Part shown: piece by piece, positions 55,472 to 64,000 of the stretch | Position numbering within the stretch: position 1 is the stretch's first letter | Layout: every line of letters begins with the position of its first letter | Assembly (NCBI GenBank): GCA_016342745.1 | Contig: JAEINT010000006.1 | Coordinates: 62,001 to 126,000, forward strand | Length of the DNA: 64,000 nucleotides | Source of the DNA: Labilibaculum sp. | Lineage (GTDB): Bacteria > Bacteroidota > Bacteroidia > Bacteroidales > Marinifilaceae | Reading direction: 5' to 3' | Notes under the pieces: generated by a model | Told to the model about the DNA's origin: nothing | Seen by the model: only the letters and a program-made list of their open reading frames with translations | Databases searched by the model: none | Translations under genes and position numbers: made by a program

Positions 55472-57004
55472 TTATTTTTTGATGTTCTCAATTGCATAGT
55501 CTAAACGAGCAATACTTTCTTCTTTTCCAAGAATTTCTATAATATCGAACATATGAGGGCCTTTACCTGCGCCAACCATAGCCAAACGGAAAGGATTCAT
55601 TACTTTTCCAAATCCAATTTCTTTAGCTGTAATCCATTCCTTAACAATTCCTTCTGAATTTGCTGATGAGAAATCTTCAATTCCTTCTAAAATTCCTTTT
55701 AGCTCAGTCATTAAAGCTGGTGTATCTTCTTTCCATCCTTTTTTAACTGTCTTTTTATCAAACTCTGCTGGAGCTTCAAAAAAGAAATTTACTTGATCCC
55801 AAAGTTCAGAAACAAAATCCACACGATCTTTAACCATTCCACAAACACGGTTTACAGTTTCCTGATCAGATTCAATTCCTTTTGATTTTAGTACTTCCTC
55901 AGCAAATAAAGATCCAATTTCTTCATCAGATTTATTTACCAAATACTGACGATTGAACCATTTTGTTTTTTCTGGATCGAACTTAGAACCAGATTTACCA
56001 ACACGCTCTAATGAGAAAGCTTGAGACAATTCTTCCATTGAGAAAATCTCTTGCTCTGTTCCTGGATTCCAACCTAAGAAAGCCAACATGTTTACGAAAG
56101 CCTCTGGGAAATATCCGCCTTCACGGTAACCTGAAGCTATATCTTGTGTTTTAGGATCAGTCCATTCTAATGGGAAAACTGGGAAACCTAATTTATCGCC
56201 ATCGCGCTTGCTTAATTTTCCTTTACCAACTGGCTTTAGAATTAATGGAAGGTGAGCAAATTTAGGCATATCAGCTTCCCATCCTAATGACTTGTACAAT
56301 AAAACATGCAATGGCATTGATGGCAACCACTCTTCACCACGAATAACGTGTGATATTTTCATCAAGTAATCATCAACAACATTTGCCAAGTGGTAAGTAG
56401 GCATTCCATCCGATTTGAACAATACTTTATCATCTAAAGCAGAGCTATTAAATACCACATGCCCGCGAATCTCATCATCTAAATGCAACTCTTCGTTAAC
56501 AGGCATTTTAAAACGAACAACATAAGCCTCTCCAGCCTCAAGTTTCACTTTAACCTCATCGGCCGATAGAGCCAAAGAATTGTTTAAATTTCCACGAGTT
56601 GCGTTATTGTATGTAAAGGTTTTCTTTTCTTCTTCGTGTTGATTACGAATCGCATCCAACTCTTCTGAAGTATCAAAAGCATAGTAAGCATTTCCCGAAG
56701 CAATCAATTGATCAGCATATTCGCGATACATTGGCTTACGTTCCGACTGACGATAAGGTCCATATTCACCACCTACGGTTGCTCCTTCATCTATTTGAAT
56801 TCCGCACCATTTTAACGATTCTGCAATATAATCCTCCGCACCTGGTACATATCTTGTTTGATCTGTATCCTCAATACGAAGCAAAAAATCACCATTGTGT
56901 TTTCTTGCAAATAAATAGTTGAAAAGGGCTGTTCTCACACCACCCATATGAAGAGGCCCCGTTGGACTAGGAGCAAATCGAACTCTGACTTTCTTATCGT
57001 TCAT
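55472..57004 (-). CDS. gltX: glutamyl-tRNA synthetase
   Basis: A 510-residue class I synthetase. [22 protein letters not shown] carries the HIGH-type signature (HMGG) and [11 protein letters not shown] the KMSKS loop; [11 protein letters not shown] and [15 protein letters not shown] are typical. The C-terminal helical anticodon-binding domain ends in the usual lysine-rich tail. It charges tRNA-Glu and also supplies tetrapyrrole synthesis in organisms with the C5 route. It is convergent with glnS, each with its own terminator. Nothing unusual was noted. Confidence 0.96.
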   Translation of the reverse strand: MNDKKVRVRFAPSPTGPLHMGGVRTALFNYLFARKHNGDFLLRIEDTDQTRYVPGAEDYIAESLKWCGIQIDEGATVGGEYGPYRQSERKPMYREYADQLIASGNAYYAFDTSEELDAIRNQHEEEKKTFTYNNATRGNLNNSLALSADEVKVKLEAGEAYVVRFKMPVNEELHLDDEIRGHVVFNSSALDDKVLFKSDGMPTYHLANVVDDYLMKISHVIRGEEWLPSMPLHVLLYKSLGWEADMPKFAHLPLILKPVGKGKLSKRDGDKLGFPVFPLEWTDPKTQDIASGYREGGYFPEAFVNMLAFLGWNPGTEQEIFSMEELSQAFSLERVGKSGSKFDPEKTKWFNRQYLVNKSDEEIGSLFAEEVLKSKGIESDQETVNRVCGMVKDRVDFVSELWDQVNFFFEAPAEFDKKTVKKGWKEDTPALMTELKGILEGIEDFSSANSEGIVKEWITAKEIGFGKVMNPFRLAMVGAGKGPHMFDIIEILGKEESIARLDYAIENIKK

Positions 57005-57080
57005 TGTAATATCCTTTAATTAGGCAACAAAGATAAGAAATATGAGGAAAGAAAAAGGGGAGATAAAAATAGAAAATTAA

Positions 57081-57470
57081 TTAAAAAAGGAATCTTTCGA
57101 TCATATCCTTTAAACCACCAATATCTATTGGCTTTGATACGAAATCATCACAGCCAGCAGCCATAATTTCTTCGTAAGCTTCTCCATAATGATAAGCTGT
57201 CTGGGCAATTATAGGAATTTCATTTTTTATTTTTTTGATATTTCGAGTAGCATCGTAACCATTCATTATTGGCATTTGCATATCCATTAAAATCAAATCA
57301 ATATTAGGATTAGCTTCTAGAATATCAAGCGCCTCTTGACCATCGTGAGCACGAATAATTTTCGCTTTGGTATCCATAAGAATTTCTTCCAAAAAGATAT
57401 AGTTGAAATCCTCATCTTCTGCTACCAATAGCACCTTTCCCTCCCAGTTATAATCCGTCGAAAAACTCAT
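57081..57470 (-). CDS. stand-alone response regulator receiver protein
   Basis: A 129-residue CheY-like receiver domain with no output domain. The acidic pocket is VAEDED (Glu18/Asp19), the phosphoacceptor is Asp63 in LILMDMQMPIMNG, with Thr in AQTAYHY and Lys in FVSKPID. It resembles receiver domains of hybrid histidine kinases rather than LytTR regulators. No kinase is adjacent; the nearest in the window are the TPR kinases 48 kb away. It could act in a phosphorelay or by protein contact. Confidence 0.92.
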   Translation of the reverse strand: MSFSTDYNWEGKVLLVAEDEDFNYIFLEEILMDTKAKIIRAHDGQEALDILEANPNIDLILMDMQMPIMNGYDATRNIKKIKNEIPIIAQTAYHYGEAYEEIMAAGCDDFVSKPIDIGGLKDMIERFLF

Positions 57471-57612
57471 ATTGCAATCTTATTTATACTCTAAGATAAT
57501 TTAATTATCAGTAACATAAAAAGGAAATTGAAAAGATATCCCCAATTTGTCTAAAATCTAAGTAATTACGTCTTATCAAGCTGTAACTACGTAGATTTAA
57601 CTAAAAGAAAAA

Positions 57613-57638
57613 CGGGAAACTCCTTACGAAGTTTCCCG
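57613..57638 (-). terminator. intrinsic terminator of the ribonucleotide reductase gene
   Basis: On the minus strand CGGGAAACT pairs with AGTTTCCCG around an 8-base loop, followed by TTTTTCTTTT. Confidence 0.88.
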
Positions 57639-57669
57639 ATTTCTGAGTATTTGTTTCTATATAGATAGG

Positions 57670-60222
57670 TTATCCACATTTAGAGTTACCACATGACTGA
57701 CAAATCAAACATCCTTCTTGGTAGATGACATGTTCAGAACCACAACTGGTACATTTCATTCCTTTGGCTTGCGTTCCATTAGGAATGTACTTTTTAAGCG
57801 CACGCTCAACACCATTTTTCCAAGTGTTAATATTTTCACTATCCAATTGCAAACCAGAAACTAAGTTTACAGCCGCATCGATTGGCATTCCGTGACGCAA
57901 TACTCCAGAAATTAATTTTGCATAATTCCAGAATTCTTTGTCGAACTTGTAAGAAAGTCCTTCAAAAGTCGTTTTGAATCCACGTTTGTTAACGAATTGG
58001 AAGTCATAACGCTTGCTTCCATCTTCTTCTTTTCGTTTAATAATTACACCTTTGTTAACCGATTTAGGCAATAAGATACCTTCCTCATCATCAACAATAC
58101 CAGTAAAAATTTCATATGGCTGTCCTTTATACAAACCAATAAAAGCAATCCATTTTTCTTTGTTATTTTGGAAACGAACAACCTCTGCTTCTAGTTCTTC
58201 AGGTCGTTTTTCAGGCATTCCTTTAGACTCTTCTTCTTTCGCATCATTAGAAATTAATACCCCAGAACGAGAACCATCACGGTAAACCGTACATCCTTTA
58301 CATCCACTCTTCCAAGCTTCAACATACAAATCACCAACCAATGATTCAGGCACATCATTTGGAAGATTAACAGTTACACTAATCGAGTGATCAATCCATT
58401 TCTGAACTTTTCCTTGCATACGAACTTTCTGCAACCAATCAACATCGTTTGAAGTTGCCTTATAGTAAGGAGATTTCTTTACTAAATCTTCAATTTCCTC
58501 GTTGGTAAAATGTTGAGCTGCATTAATTCCATTCGCTTCCATCCAGGTCACAAATTTATGGTGGAATACCACAAACTCTTCCCAGCTATCACCAATTTCA
58601 TCTACAAAATCAACACGAACATCTTTATCGTTAGGATTTACTTTTCTTCTTCTCTTATAAACAGGCATAAATACCGGCTCAATACCAGAAGTCGTCTGAG
58701 TCATCAAACTAGTGGTTCCCGTAGGAGCAATCGTTAAACAAGCAATGTTACGTCGGCCATATTTTACCATATCTGTGTAAAGGCTTGCATCAGCTTCTTT
58801 CAAACGCAAAATAAATGGGTTCTTGCTTTCACGATCTTTATCAAAGATTGTAAATGCACCTCTATCTTTTGCTAAATAAACTGATGAACGATAAGCTTCA
58901 ATCGCGATTGTTTTGTGAACCTCTACAGAAAACTCAATTGCCTCATCGCTACCGTAACGTAAATTAAGGGCAGCAAGCATATCACCTTCTGCTGTAATAC
59001 CAACACCAGTTCGTCTTCCTTCTTTTGCTTTATCGCGGATATTTTCCCAAAGTTTAGTCTCAACACGTTTCACTTCAGCATCTTCCGGATCAGCTGCTAT
59101 CTTATCAATGATTGCATCAATCTTCTCTAGCTCCAAATCAATAATGTCATCCATTATTCTTTGCGCCATAGCAACATGCTTCTCGAATAACTTAAAGTTA
59201 AAACTAGCGTTATCAGAAAAAGGATTTTCTACATAACTATACAAGTTAATAGCAAGCAAACGACAACTATCGTAAGGGCACAATGGAATTTCTCCACAAG
59301 GGTTTGTAGAAACTGTTTTATATCCTAGATCTGCATAACAATCAGGAACAGATTCTCTTTCGATTGTATCCCAGAATAAAATTCCTGGCTCAGCAGATTT
59401 CCAAGCATTGTGAACAATTTTGCCCCACAGCTTACTTGCATCTATATTCTTACTATAAGTAGGATTATCAGAATTGATAGGATATTGTTGTGTAAATTCA
59501 GTTCCATCAACAACAGCTTGCATAAATTCATCATGCATTTTTACTGACACGTTAGCACCAGTAACTTTTCCCTGCTCCATCTTCGCATCAATAAACTCTT
59601 CCGAATCAGGATGACGAACAGAAACACTTAACATTAAAGCACCACGACGACCATCTTGAGCAACCTCACGGGTCGAGTTTGAATAGCGCTCCATAAAAGG
59701 AACAATACCAGTAGAAGTTAAAGCAGAATTTTTAACAGGAGATCCCTTTGGACGGATATGTGAAAGATCATGTCCAACACCACCTCTACGCTTCATTAAT
59801 TGTACTTGTTCCTGATCGATTTTCATGATTCCTCCATAAGAATCAGAATCACCATCATTTCCAATCACGAAACAGTTAGATAAAGAAGCAATTTGAAATC
59901 TATTACCAATCCCTGACATTGGACTTCCCTGTGGCACGATGTATTTAAAATCTTTAAGAACTGCAAAGATTTCTTCTTCACTTAAAGGGTTTGGATAATT
60001 TTTCTCAACTCTTGCAATTTCACTTGCAATTCGTCTGTGCATATCATCCGGAGTCTTTTCATAAATATTTCCATAAGAATCCTTCAATGCGTATTTATTT
60101 AACCAAACACGTGCTGCTAGTTCATCTCCATTAAAATATTCGAATGTTGCCTTAAACGCTTCTTCGGGATTGAAAGTTTGATTCATATCCTTTGCTTTTT
60201 GCTGCTTCACCTGTACTTCCAT
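57670..60222 (-). CDS. nrdJ: adenosylcobalamin-dependent ribonucleoside-diphosphate reductase (class II)
   Basis: An 850-residue B12-dependent class II reductase that makes deoxyribonucleotides without needing oxygen. LSNCFVIGNDGD and STNPCGEIPLCPYDSC hold two of the three catalytic cysteines; TGVGITAEGDML and IAPTGTTSLMTQTTSGIEP are also conserved. The C-terminal CTSCGSEHVIYQEGCLICQSCGN carries a zinc-ribbon-like/redox cysteine cluster. The start is uncertain: the first 12 codons (KQQKAK) may be an extension, and a second Met is codon 13 (60186). It is a single gene with a terminator. No cobalamin riboswitch or NrdR box was seen upstream. Confidence 0.93.
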   Translation of the reverse strand: MEVQVKQQKAKDMNQTFNPEEAFKATFEYFNGDELAARVWLNKYALKDSYGNIYEKTPDDMHRRIASEIARVEKNYPNPLSEEEIFAVLKDFKYIVPQGSPMSGIGNRFQIASLSNCFVIGNDGDSDSYGGIMKIDQEQVQLMKRRGGVGHDLSHIRPKGSPVKNSALTSTGIVPFMERYSNSTREVAQDGRRGALMLSVSVRHPDSEEFIDAKMEQGKVTGANVSVKMHDEFMQAVVDGTEFTQQYPINSDNPTYSKNIDASKLWGKIVHNAWKSAEPGILFWDTIERESVPDCYADLGYKTVSTNPCGEIPLCPYDSCRLLAINLYSYVENPFSDNASFNFKLFEKHVAMAQRIMDDIIDLELEKIDAIIDKIAADPEDAEVKRVETKLWENIRDKAKEGRRTGVGITAEGDMLAALNLRYGSDEAIEFSVEVHKTIAIEAYRSSVYLAKDRGAFTIFDKDRESKNPFILRLKEADASLYTDMVKYGRRNIACLTIAPTGTTSLMTQTTSGIEPVFMPVYKRRRKVNPNDKDVRVDFVDEIGDSWEEFVVFHHKFVTWMEANGINAAQHFTNEEIEDLVKKSPYYKATSNDVDWLQKVRMQGKVQKWIDHSISVTVNLPNDVPESLVGDLYVEAWKSGCKGCTVYRDGSRSGVLISNDAKEEESKGMPEKRPEELEAEVVRFQNNKEKWIAFIGLYKGQPYEIFTGIVDDEEGILLPKSVNKGVIIKRKEEDGSKRYDFQFVNKRGFKTTFEGLSYKFDKEFWNYAKLISGVLRHGMPIDAAVNLVSGLQLDSENINTWKNGVERALKKYIPNGTQAKGMKCTSCGSEHVIYQEGCLICQSCGNSKCG

Positions 60223-60599
60223 TAAGATCGTAAAAAAGGGTGGTTATATTATTTAGTTTTTTCTTTAATAATCAATAATTTGACTCTTTCACCTAGGTCA
60301 AATTTTGTAGTATGCAAGTTACACAAAGCCACAACACCGAACAATATCAATAATTAATATTCGGCAAAAGTTATCCACAAAAAATGTTAATTTGCTGATT
60401 TTATGCCATTTAAACTTTTAGAAAAGATGAAAAGTTTTCCAAAAAGAAAATTCAAGCCAATAACCATATAGGAAAACTGTTCGGCATATACAAATCCTTT
60501 CATCACAAAAGATCGACCTTTTGTAAAATAATCATGACAAAACGTGGCACCCTCAATAAACATTGAGCTTTCAATAAATCCACTAAGATTTTTGTTTTA
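60223..60599. other. intergenic region upstream of nrdJ
   Basis: About 380 AT-rich bases, no gene seen. It contains a weak inverted repeat around 60336-60363 (CCGAA ... TTCGG) and CTCAAT/ATTGAG near 60551-60566 that could be a weak terminator for waaA. Otherwise nothing is evident. Confidence 0.4.
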
Positions 60600-61829
60600 T
60601 TAGGCTTTAATTTTGGATAGAATTAAGCTACTTGCACCTCTTTTTTGATCGACGTAATTTTTGGAATTTTCGCCTGAAACTTTACGTTTATTCTCATTTT
60701 GGTAGAAACCATCTAGCAGTTCCTCCAACAATTCATAATTTTCATAAGAAAATGAAGCTCCATTCTCTATGAGGTCTTTTGCCTCTTGAAATTTGTGGTA
60801 ATTAGGCCCAAATATGATTGGCAATCCGAAGGTAGCTGCCTCTAAAGTATTGTGAATTCCTCGACCAAATCCTCCACCAATATAGGACACATCACCATAT
60901 CGATACAAGGAAGAAAGTACACCAATACAATCTACAACCAATACTTCGGCAGCATTAATTTCCACTTTCGAAGCATTTGTAAATCGCACCCAAGGCTTTT
61001 TAAGCTGCTCAACAATATTCTTTATGTGACTTTCATCAACCTCGTGAGCAGCAATAATATACTTGTAATTGTTTTTTGAAGTATTAATATACTGAATAAT
61101 AGCCTCTTCATCTTTAGGCCAAGTACTTCCCGCAATTAATACGAGTCTTCCTTGGCTAAACTCTTCAACCTCTGGTAAAGTTTTAGAAGCTGTTGCAATT
61201 GAATAAACTCTATCGAAACGCGTATCTCCCGCAATTGATACATTTTTAAAGCCCACGCCATTCAACAAATCCATAGATTCCTGATTTTGAACGAATAGAT
61301 GTGTAAAAGCCGTTAACATTCTGCGATAGAAACCGCCCCAAGGTTTAAAAAATAGCTGATTAGGACGAAAAATTGTCGAAAAAATATAGGTTGGAATATC
61401 TCTCTTCTTTAATTCCTTAAGGTAATGATGCCAAAATTCATACTTAATAAAGAAGGCCATTTTAGGATTCACTAAATCGACAAACTTTTTGGCATAAGAA
61501 GGAAAATCTGGTGGTAGATAGAAAATAAAATCCGCGCCAGCGTAATCCTTTCTCACCTCATAACCCGATGGAGAGAAAAAAGTAAGTACAATTTTAGAAT
61601 CGGGATGCTCTTCTTTAAACTTTTCAATTACGGGACGACCTTGCTCAAACTCACCCAAGGATGCGGAATGAAACCAAACCAAGTTCTCTTCGCCATTTAC
61701 TGCCTCTTCTATTCTGGAAAGTAAATTCTTCCTTCCATCTACCCATTGCTTCGCTTTTGGGTTGAAAAATGAAGCAATACGCACTGCAAACACATAGAAT
61801 CGTATGGAAAGATTGTAAAAGAGAACCAT
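60600..61829 (-). CDS. waaA: 3-deoxy-D-manno-octulosonic acid (Kdo) transferase
   Basis: A 409-residue GT-B glycosyltransferase that adds Kdo to lipid A precursor at the inner membrane. The N-terminal hydrophobic anchor is at about residues 1-19, the catalytic Glu lies in WFHSASLGEFEQGRPVIE, and STIFRPNQLFFKPWGGFYRRML and the C-terminal GGGFGRGIHNTLEAATFGLPIIFGPNYHKF (CMP-Kdo binding; quoted in parts) are typical: GGGFGRGIHN followed by EAATFGLPIIFGPNYHKFQEA. It shows that the organism makes Kdo-containing lipid A. It is divergent from the next gene. Confidence 0.93.
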   Translation of the reverse strand: MVLFYNLSIRFYVFAVRIASFFNPKAKQWVDGRKNLLSRIEEAVNGEENLVWFHSASLGEFEQGRPVIEKFKEEHPDSKIVLTFFSPSGYEVRKDYAGADFIFYLPPDFPSYAKKFVDLVNPKMAFFIKYEFWHHYLKELKKRDIPTYIFSTIFRPNQLFFKPWGGFYRRMLTAFTHLFVQNQESMDLLNGVGFKNVSIAGDTRFDRVYSIATASKTLPEVEEFSQGRLVLIAGSTWPKDEEAIIQYINTSKNNYKYIIAAHEVDESHIKNIVEQLKKPWVRFTNASKVEINAAEVLVVDCIGVLSSLYRYGDVSYIGGGFGRGIHNTLEAATFGLPIIFGPNYHKFQEAKDLIENGASFSYENYELLEELLDGFYQNENKRKVSGENSKNYVDQKRGASSLILSKIKA

Positions 61830-61963
61830 AATTGAAATTTGTTACTGTTAACTGAAATAGCTTCCTTATATTTATTCTCTGCAAAACTAATAATTTTAGG
61901 TGGTAGATTTCGTTTTCTATCCAAACGATTTCATATTCACACAGATTCTAACACATACATCAT

Positions 61964-64000
61964 TTGAAGTTCCGATTGCTTTTCATATTGCTGATATTCT
62001 CTGGTTTTAAAATGCTTGGCCAAACTCAAAGCAATTTAAGAAGCAAGATTGTTTACCTAAATAGAGATACAATTCAGTTGGATTCTTTATTAATATTACC
62101 CGAAACAGTTAAAGTATCCCAGCAAAACAAACCAATTGATAAATCTTGGTACGAAATCATATCAAGCAAAGGATTATTTATTCCTTCGGATAGATTAAAG
62201 GCAATTACGAATTCCATTTCAATTGAATACCGAATATTTGATTACAATATTTTAAAACCTATTTACCATCGAGATCTTTCTCAGATTAACCTATCAACAA
62301 AAAGAGGAGTAAATAAATTTGCCATTGGAGCGCCTCGAAAGAATAACGCTTTATTCTCAAGTGGACAATTGGAAAAACAAGGGAACTACACTCGAGGAAT
62401 CTCCTATGGAAACAATCAGGATGTGGTTGTCAACTCCAATCTTAACCTTCAACTATCAGGTAAACTAAGTAAAGACATTAACATTCTTGCTGCCATTTCT
62501 GATAACAATATCCCTATACAGCCCGATGGCAACACGCAAAACATTCAAGATTTTGATCGAATTTACATTCAACTTTACGACGATACCAAAGAATTAACTC
62601 TTGGAGATTATGAATTGGAATCGCCAACAGGTAAATTCATGAAATTTTATAAAAAAGTTCAAGGAGGAAGATTTTCTGGTTTACTTTCCAAAAGCAAAAC
62701 AGGGGAAACCGAATTTAAATCAACCATCAGTGCTTCCATCGCCAAAGGAAAGTTCAACCGAATGACAATTGATGGCTTAGAAGGAATTCAAGGTCCGTAC
62801 AGATTAACAGGAGCGAACAACGAACGCTATATTGTGGTATTAGCAGGTACCGAAAAAGTTTATTTAGATGGAAAATTACTTGACCGCGGGGAGAACAACG
62901 ATTACGTAATTAACTACAACACTTCGGAACTTACTTTTACCACCAAACAAGCCATTACCAGAAACTCCCGAATAATAGTAGAGTTTGAATATTCAGAAGA
63001 GAATTATTCTCGTTATCTACTTTTTAATAGTAATGAGCTGAAAACAAAAAATGGAAAATTCTGGTTCAATTTCTATCATGAGCAAGACAGTAAAAATCAA
63101 TCTATCGATCAATCTTTAAGCGATGAAAACAAACAATTATTAAGTGATATTGGTGATCAATTAGAATTGGCTCAAGTACCAAACATTAAGGAAGTAGAAT
63201 ACTCTAATGATTTTGTTCTTTACAAAAAAACGAGTCGCTTAATTGAAGGAATTGCCTACGATGTTTATGAGTATTCGACCAATGCTGATAGTGCAATTTA
63301 CCGAGCAAACTTCTCTTATGTAGGTCTAAACAACGGAAACTACCAACAAGTAAATGGTGCAGCCAATGGTCGTGTTTATAATTGGGTTGATCCTATCAAT
63401 GGAGTTCCTCAAGGAGATTATGAGCCGATCGTTCAATTAGTGGCGCCAGAAAAGAAGCAATTGTTCACTTTGGGTGGAGAAAGCAAACTTGGTAAAAATT
63501 TACACTCAAGCTTTGAATTGGCACTTAGCAACAATGATGTGAATACTTTTTCGTCGCTTGATGATAAGGACAACCAAGGAACTGCGATAGATTTCTCTCT
63601 TGAAAAGAGATTCGATTTTACGGATACATTGAAATCTTTCACAAGCCAATTTACTTTTCGTCATATCGATAAAAATTTTTCAGAAATAGAACCATTTCGT
63701 ACCACAGAATACGAAAGAGACTGGAATCTTCAAGATGACTTTACCAATTCGAATGAAAGTTACTACGGCTTAAGCAATACTTTCTCGAACCAAAATTGGG
63801 GCCGAGCTACCTATGATTTTTCGATCTTAAATAAAGAATCGAACTACCAAGGAAACAAACATTCTTTGGCTTTCCTCTTTGCAAAACAAAATCTGGCTAT
63901 CGATTTTAATGGTAATTCTCTTAGTACAGATCAAGATGAATTGGATAGTGATTTTTATCGCCATCAGCTAAACACTTCTTACTTATTAAACTTTGCAAAA
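61964..64000 (+). CDS. large outer-membrane-type protein, 3' partial (TTG start)
   Basis: An open frame of 679 codons runs to the window end. The stop at 61949 and the codons up to 61964 leave no ATG, so TTG at 61964 is the likely start; it yields a clean signal peptide (KFRLLFILLIFSGFKMLGQ), which a start at the first ATG (62012) would destroy. The mature protein has many alternating polar/hydrophobic strands, for example SGKLSKDINILAAISD and LTLGDYELESPTGKF, typical of a large beta-barrel or beta-rich surface protein. Family not recognised; the substrate is unknown. It is divergent from waaA. Confidence 0.75.
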   Translation, partial: MKFRLLFILLIFSGFKMLGQTQSNLRSKIVYLNRDTIQLDSLLILPETVKVSQQNKPIDKSWYEIISSKGLFIPSDRLKAITNSISIEYRIFDYNILKPIYHRDLSQINLSTKRGVNKFAIGAPRKNNALFSSGQLEKQGNYTRGISYGNNQDVVVNSNLNLQLSGKLSKDINILAAISDNNIPIQPDGNTQNIQDFDRIYIQLYDDTKELTLGDYELESPTGKFMKFYKKVQGGRFSGLLSKSKTGETEFKSTISASIAKGKFNRMTIDGLEGIQGPYRLTGANNERYIVVLAGTEKVYLDGKLLDRGENNDYVINYNTSELTFTTKQAITRNSRIIVEFEYSEENYSRYLLFNSNELKTKNGKFWFNFYHEQDSKNQSIDQSLSDENKQLLSDIGDQLELAQVPNIKEVEYSNDFVLYKKTSRLIEGIAYDVYEYSTNADSAIYRANFSYVGLNNGNYQQVNGAANGRVYNWVDPINGVPQGDYEPIVQLVAPEKKQLFTLGGESKLGKNLHSSFELALSNNDVNTFSSLDDKDNQGTAIDFSLEKRFDFTDTLKSFTSQFTFRHIDKNFSEIEPFRTTEYERDWNLQDDFTNSNESYYGLSNTFSNQNWGRATYDFSILNKESNYQGNKHSLAFLFAKQNLAIDFNGNSLSTDQDELDSDFYRHQLNTSYLLNFAK

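Noticed and set aside
60223-60599. Cobalamin riboswitch or NrdR box before the B12-dependent reductase
   Set aside because: No B12-box-like conserved segment or NrdR palindrome could be seen.
1-64000. CRISPR array
   Set aside because: No regularly spaced direct repeats with unique spacers were found; the GTTTC words at 50558-50796 are too short and irregular.

Overview
The window is AT-rich and reads as a chromosomal segment of a member of the Bacteroidota, most likely a marine or anaerobic Bacteroidia lineage near Marinilabiliales/Marinifilaceae (the rank is an inference). Support: several promoters fit the Bacteroidota -7 consensus TAnnTTTG; there is a FecA-like TonB-dependent receptor with DUF4249 lipoproteins; the mevalonate cluster contains a GYDIA-type GHMP kinase; and the mobile-element replication proteins are of the VirE-N/PriCT and DUF5906 types.

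Layout. 1-4.7 kb: the end of sucC, sucD, a Fic protein whose catalytic His is replaced by Leu, and a FadL/OmpP1-type porin. 4.9-8.8 kb: two tandem TPR sensor kinases of the LytS type with no response regulator beside them. 8.85-15.4 kb (minus strand): a mevalonate operon (acyl-CoA dehydrogenase, type 2 IPP isomerase, HMG-CoA reductase, GYDIA kinase, diphosphomevalonate decarboxylase, mevalonate kinase); HMG-CoA synthase is absent here. 15.7-16.1 kb: an NfeD-like membrane protein. 16.4-27.3 kb: four tandem DUF4249 lipoprotein paralogs, each with a copied leader, then an unknown secreted protein, a TonB-dependent receptor and an MG2-like secreted protein, probably one surface uptake system. 27.4-28.9 kb: AlkC-like glycosylase and a rhodanese.

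29.2-44.9 kb is the most unusual locus: seven co-oriented genes for an export machine mixing three transporter types. They are an ABC ATPase, an ABC-2 permease fused to a large M1-peptidase-like domain (no HExxH) and a golvesin-like domain, a TolC-like outer membrane channel, a membrane fusion lipoprotein, an RND pump, a single 1572-residue protein fusing a second RND pump to an ABC ATPase, and a short ABC-2 permease. Paralogous rhodanese genes flank it on the opposite strand.

46.24-52.66 kb is a 6.4-kb integrative element inserted at the 3' end of tRNA-Cys(GCA). It has a 13-bp direct repeat at both borders, a tyrosine integrase, putative arm-type repeats at both ends, an excisionase-like HTH protein (59 aa), an SF3-type helicase, a VirE-N/PriCT primase, an iteron-rich gap that could be its origin, a DUF5681 protein and a few unknowns. 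No structural, mobilization or conjugation genes were recognised, so it may be a phage satellite or a minimal integrative plasmid. It supplies its own terminator for the tRNA gene.

52.8-64 kb is housekeeping: folB, glnS, gltX, a lone receiver protein, B12-dependent ribonucleotide reductase, Kdo transferase, and the start of a large outer-membrane-type protein that runs off the window.
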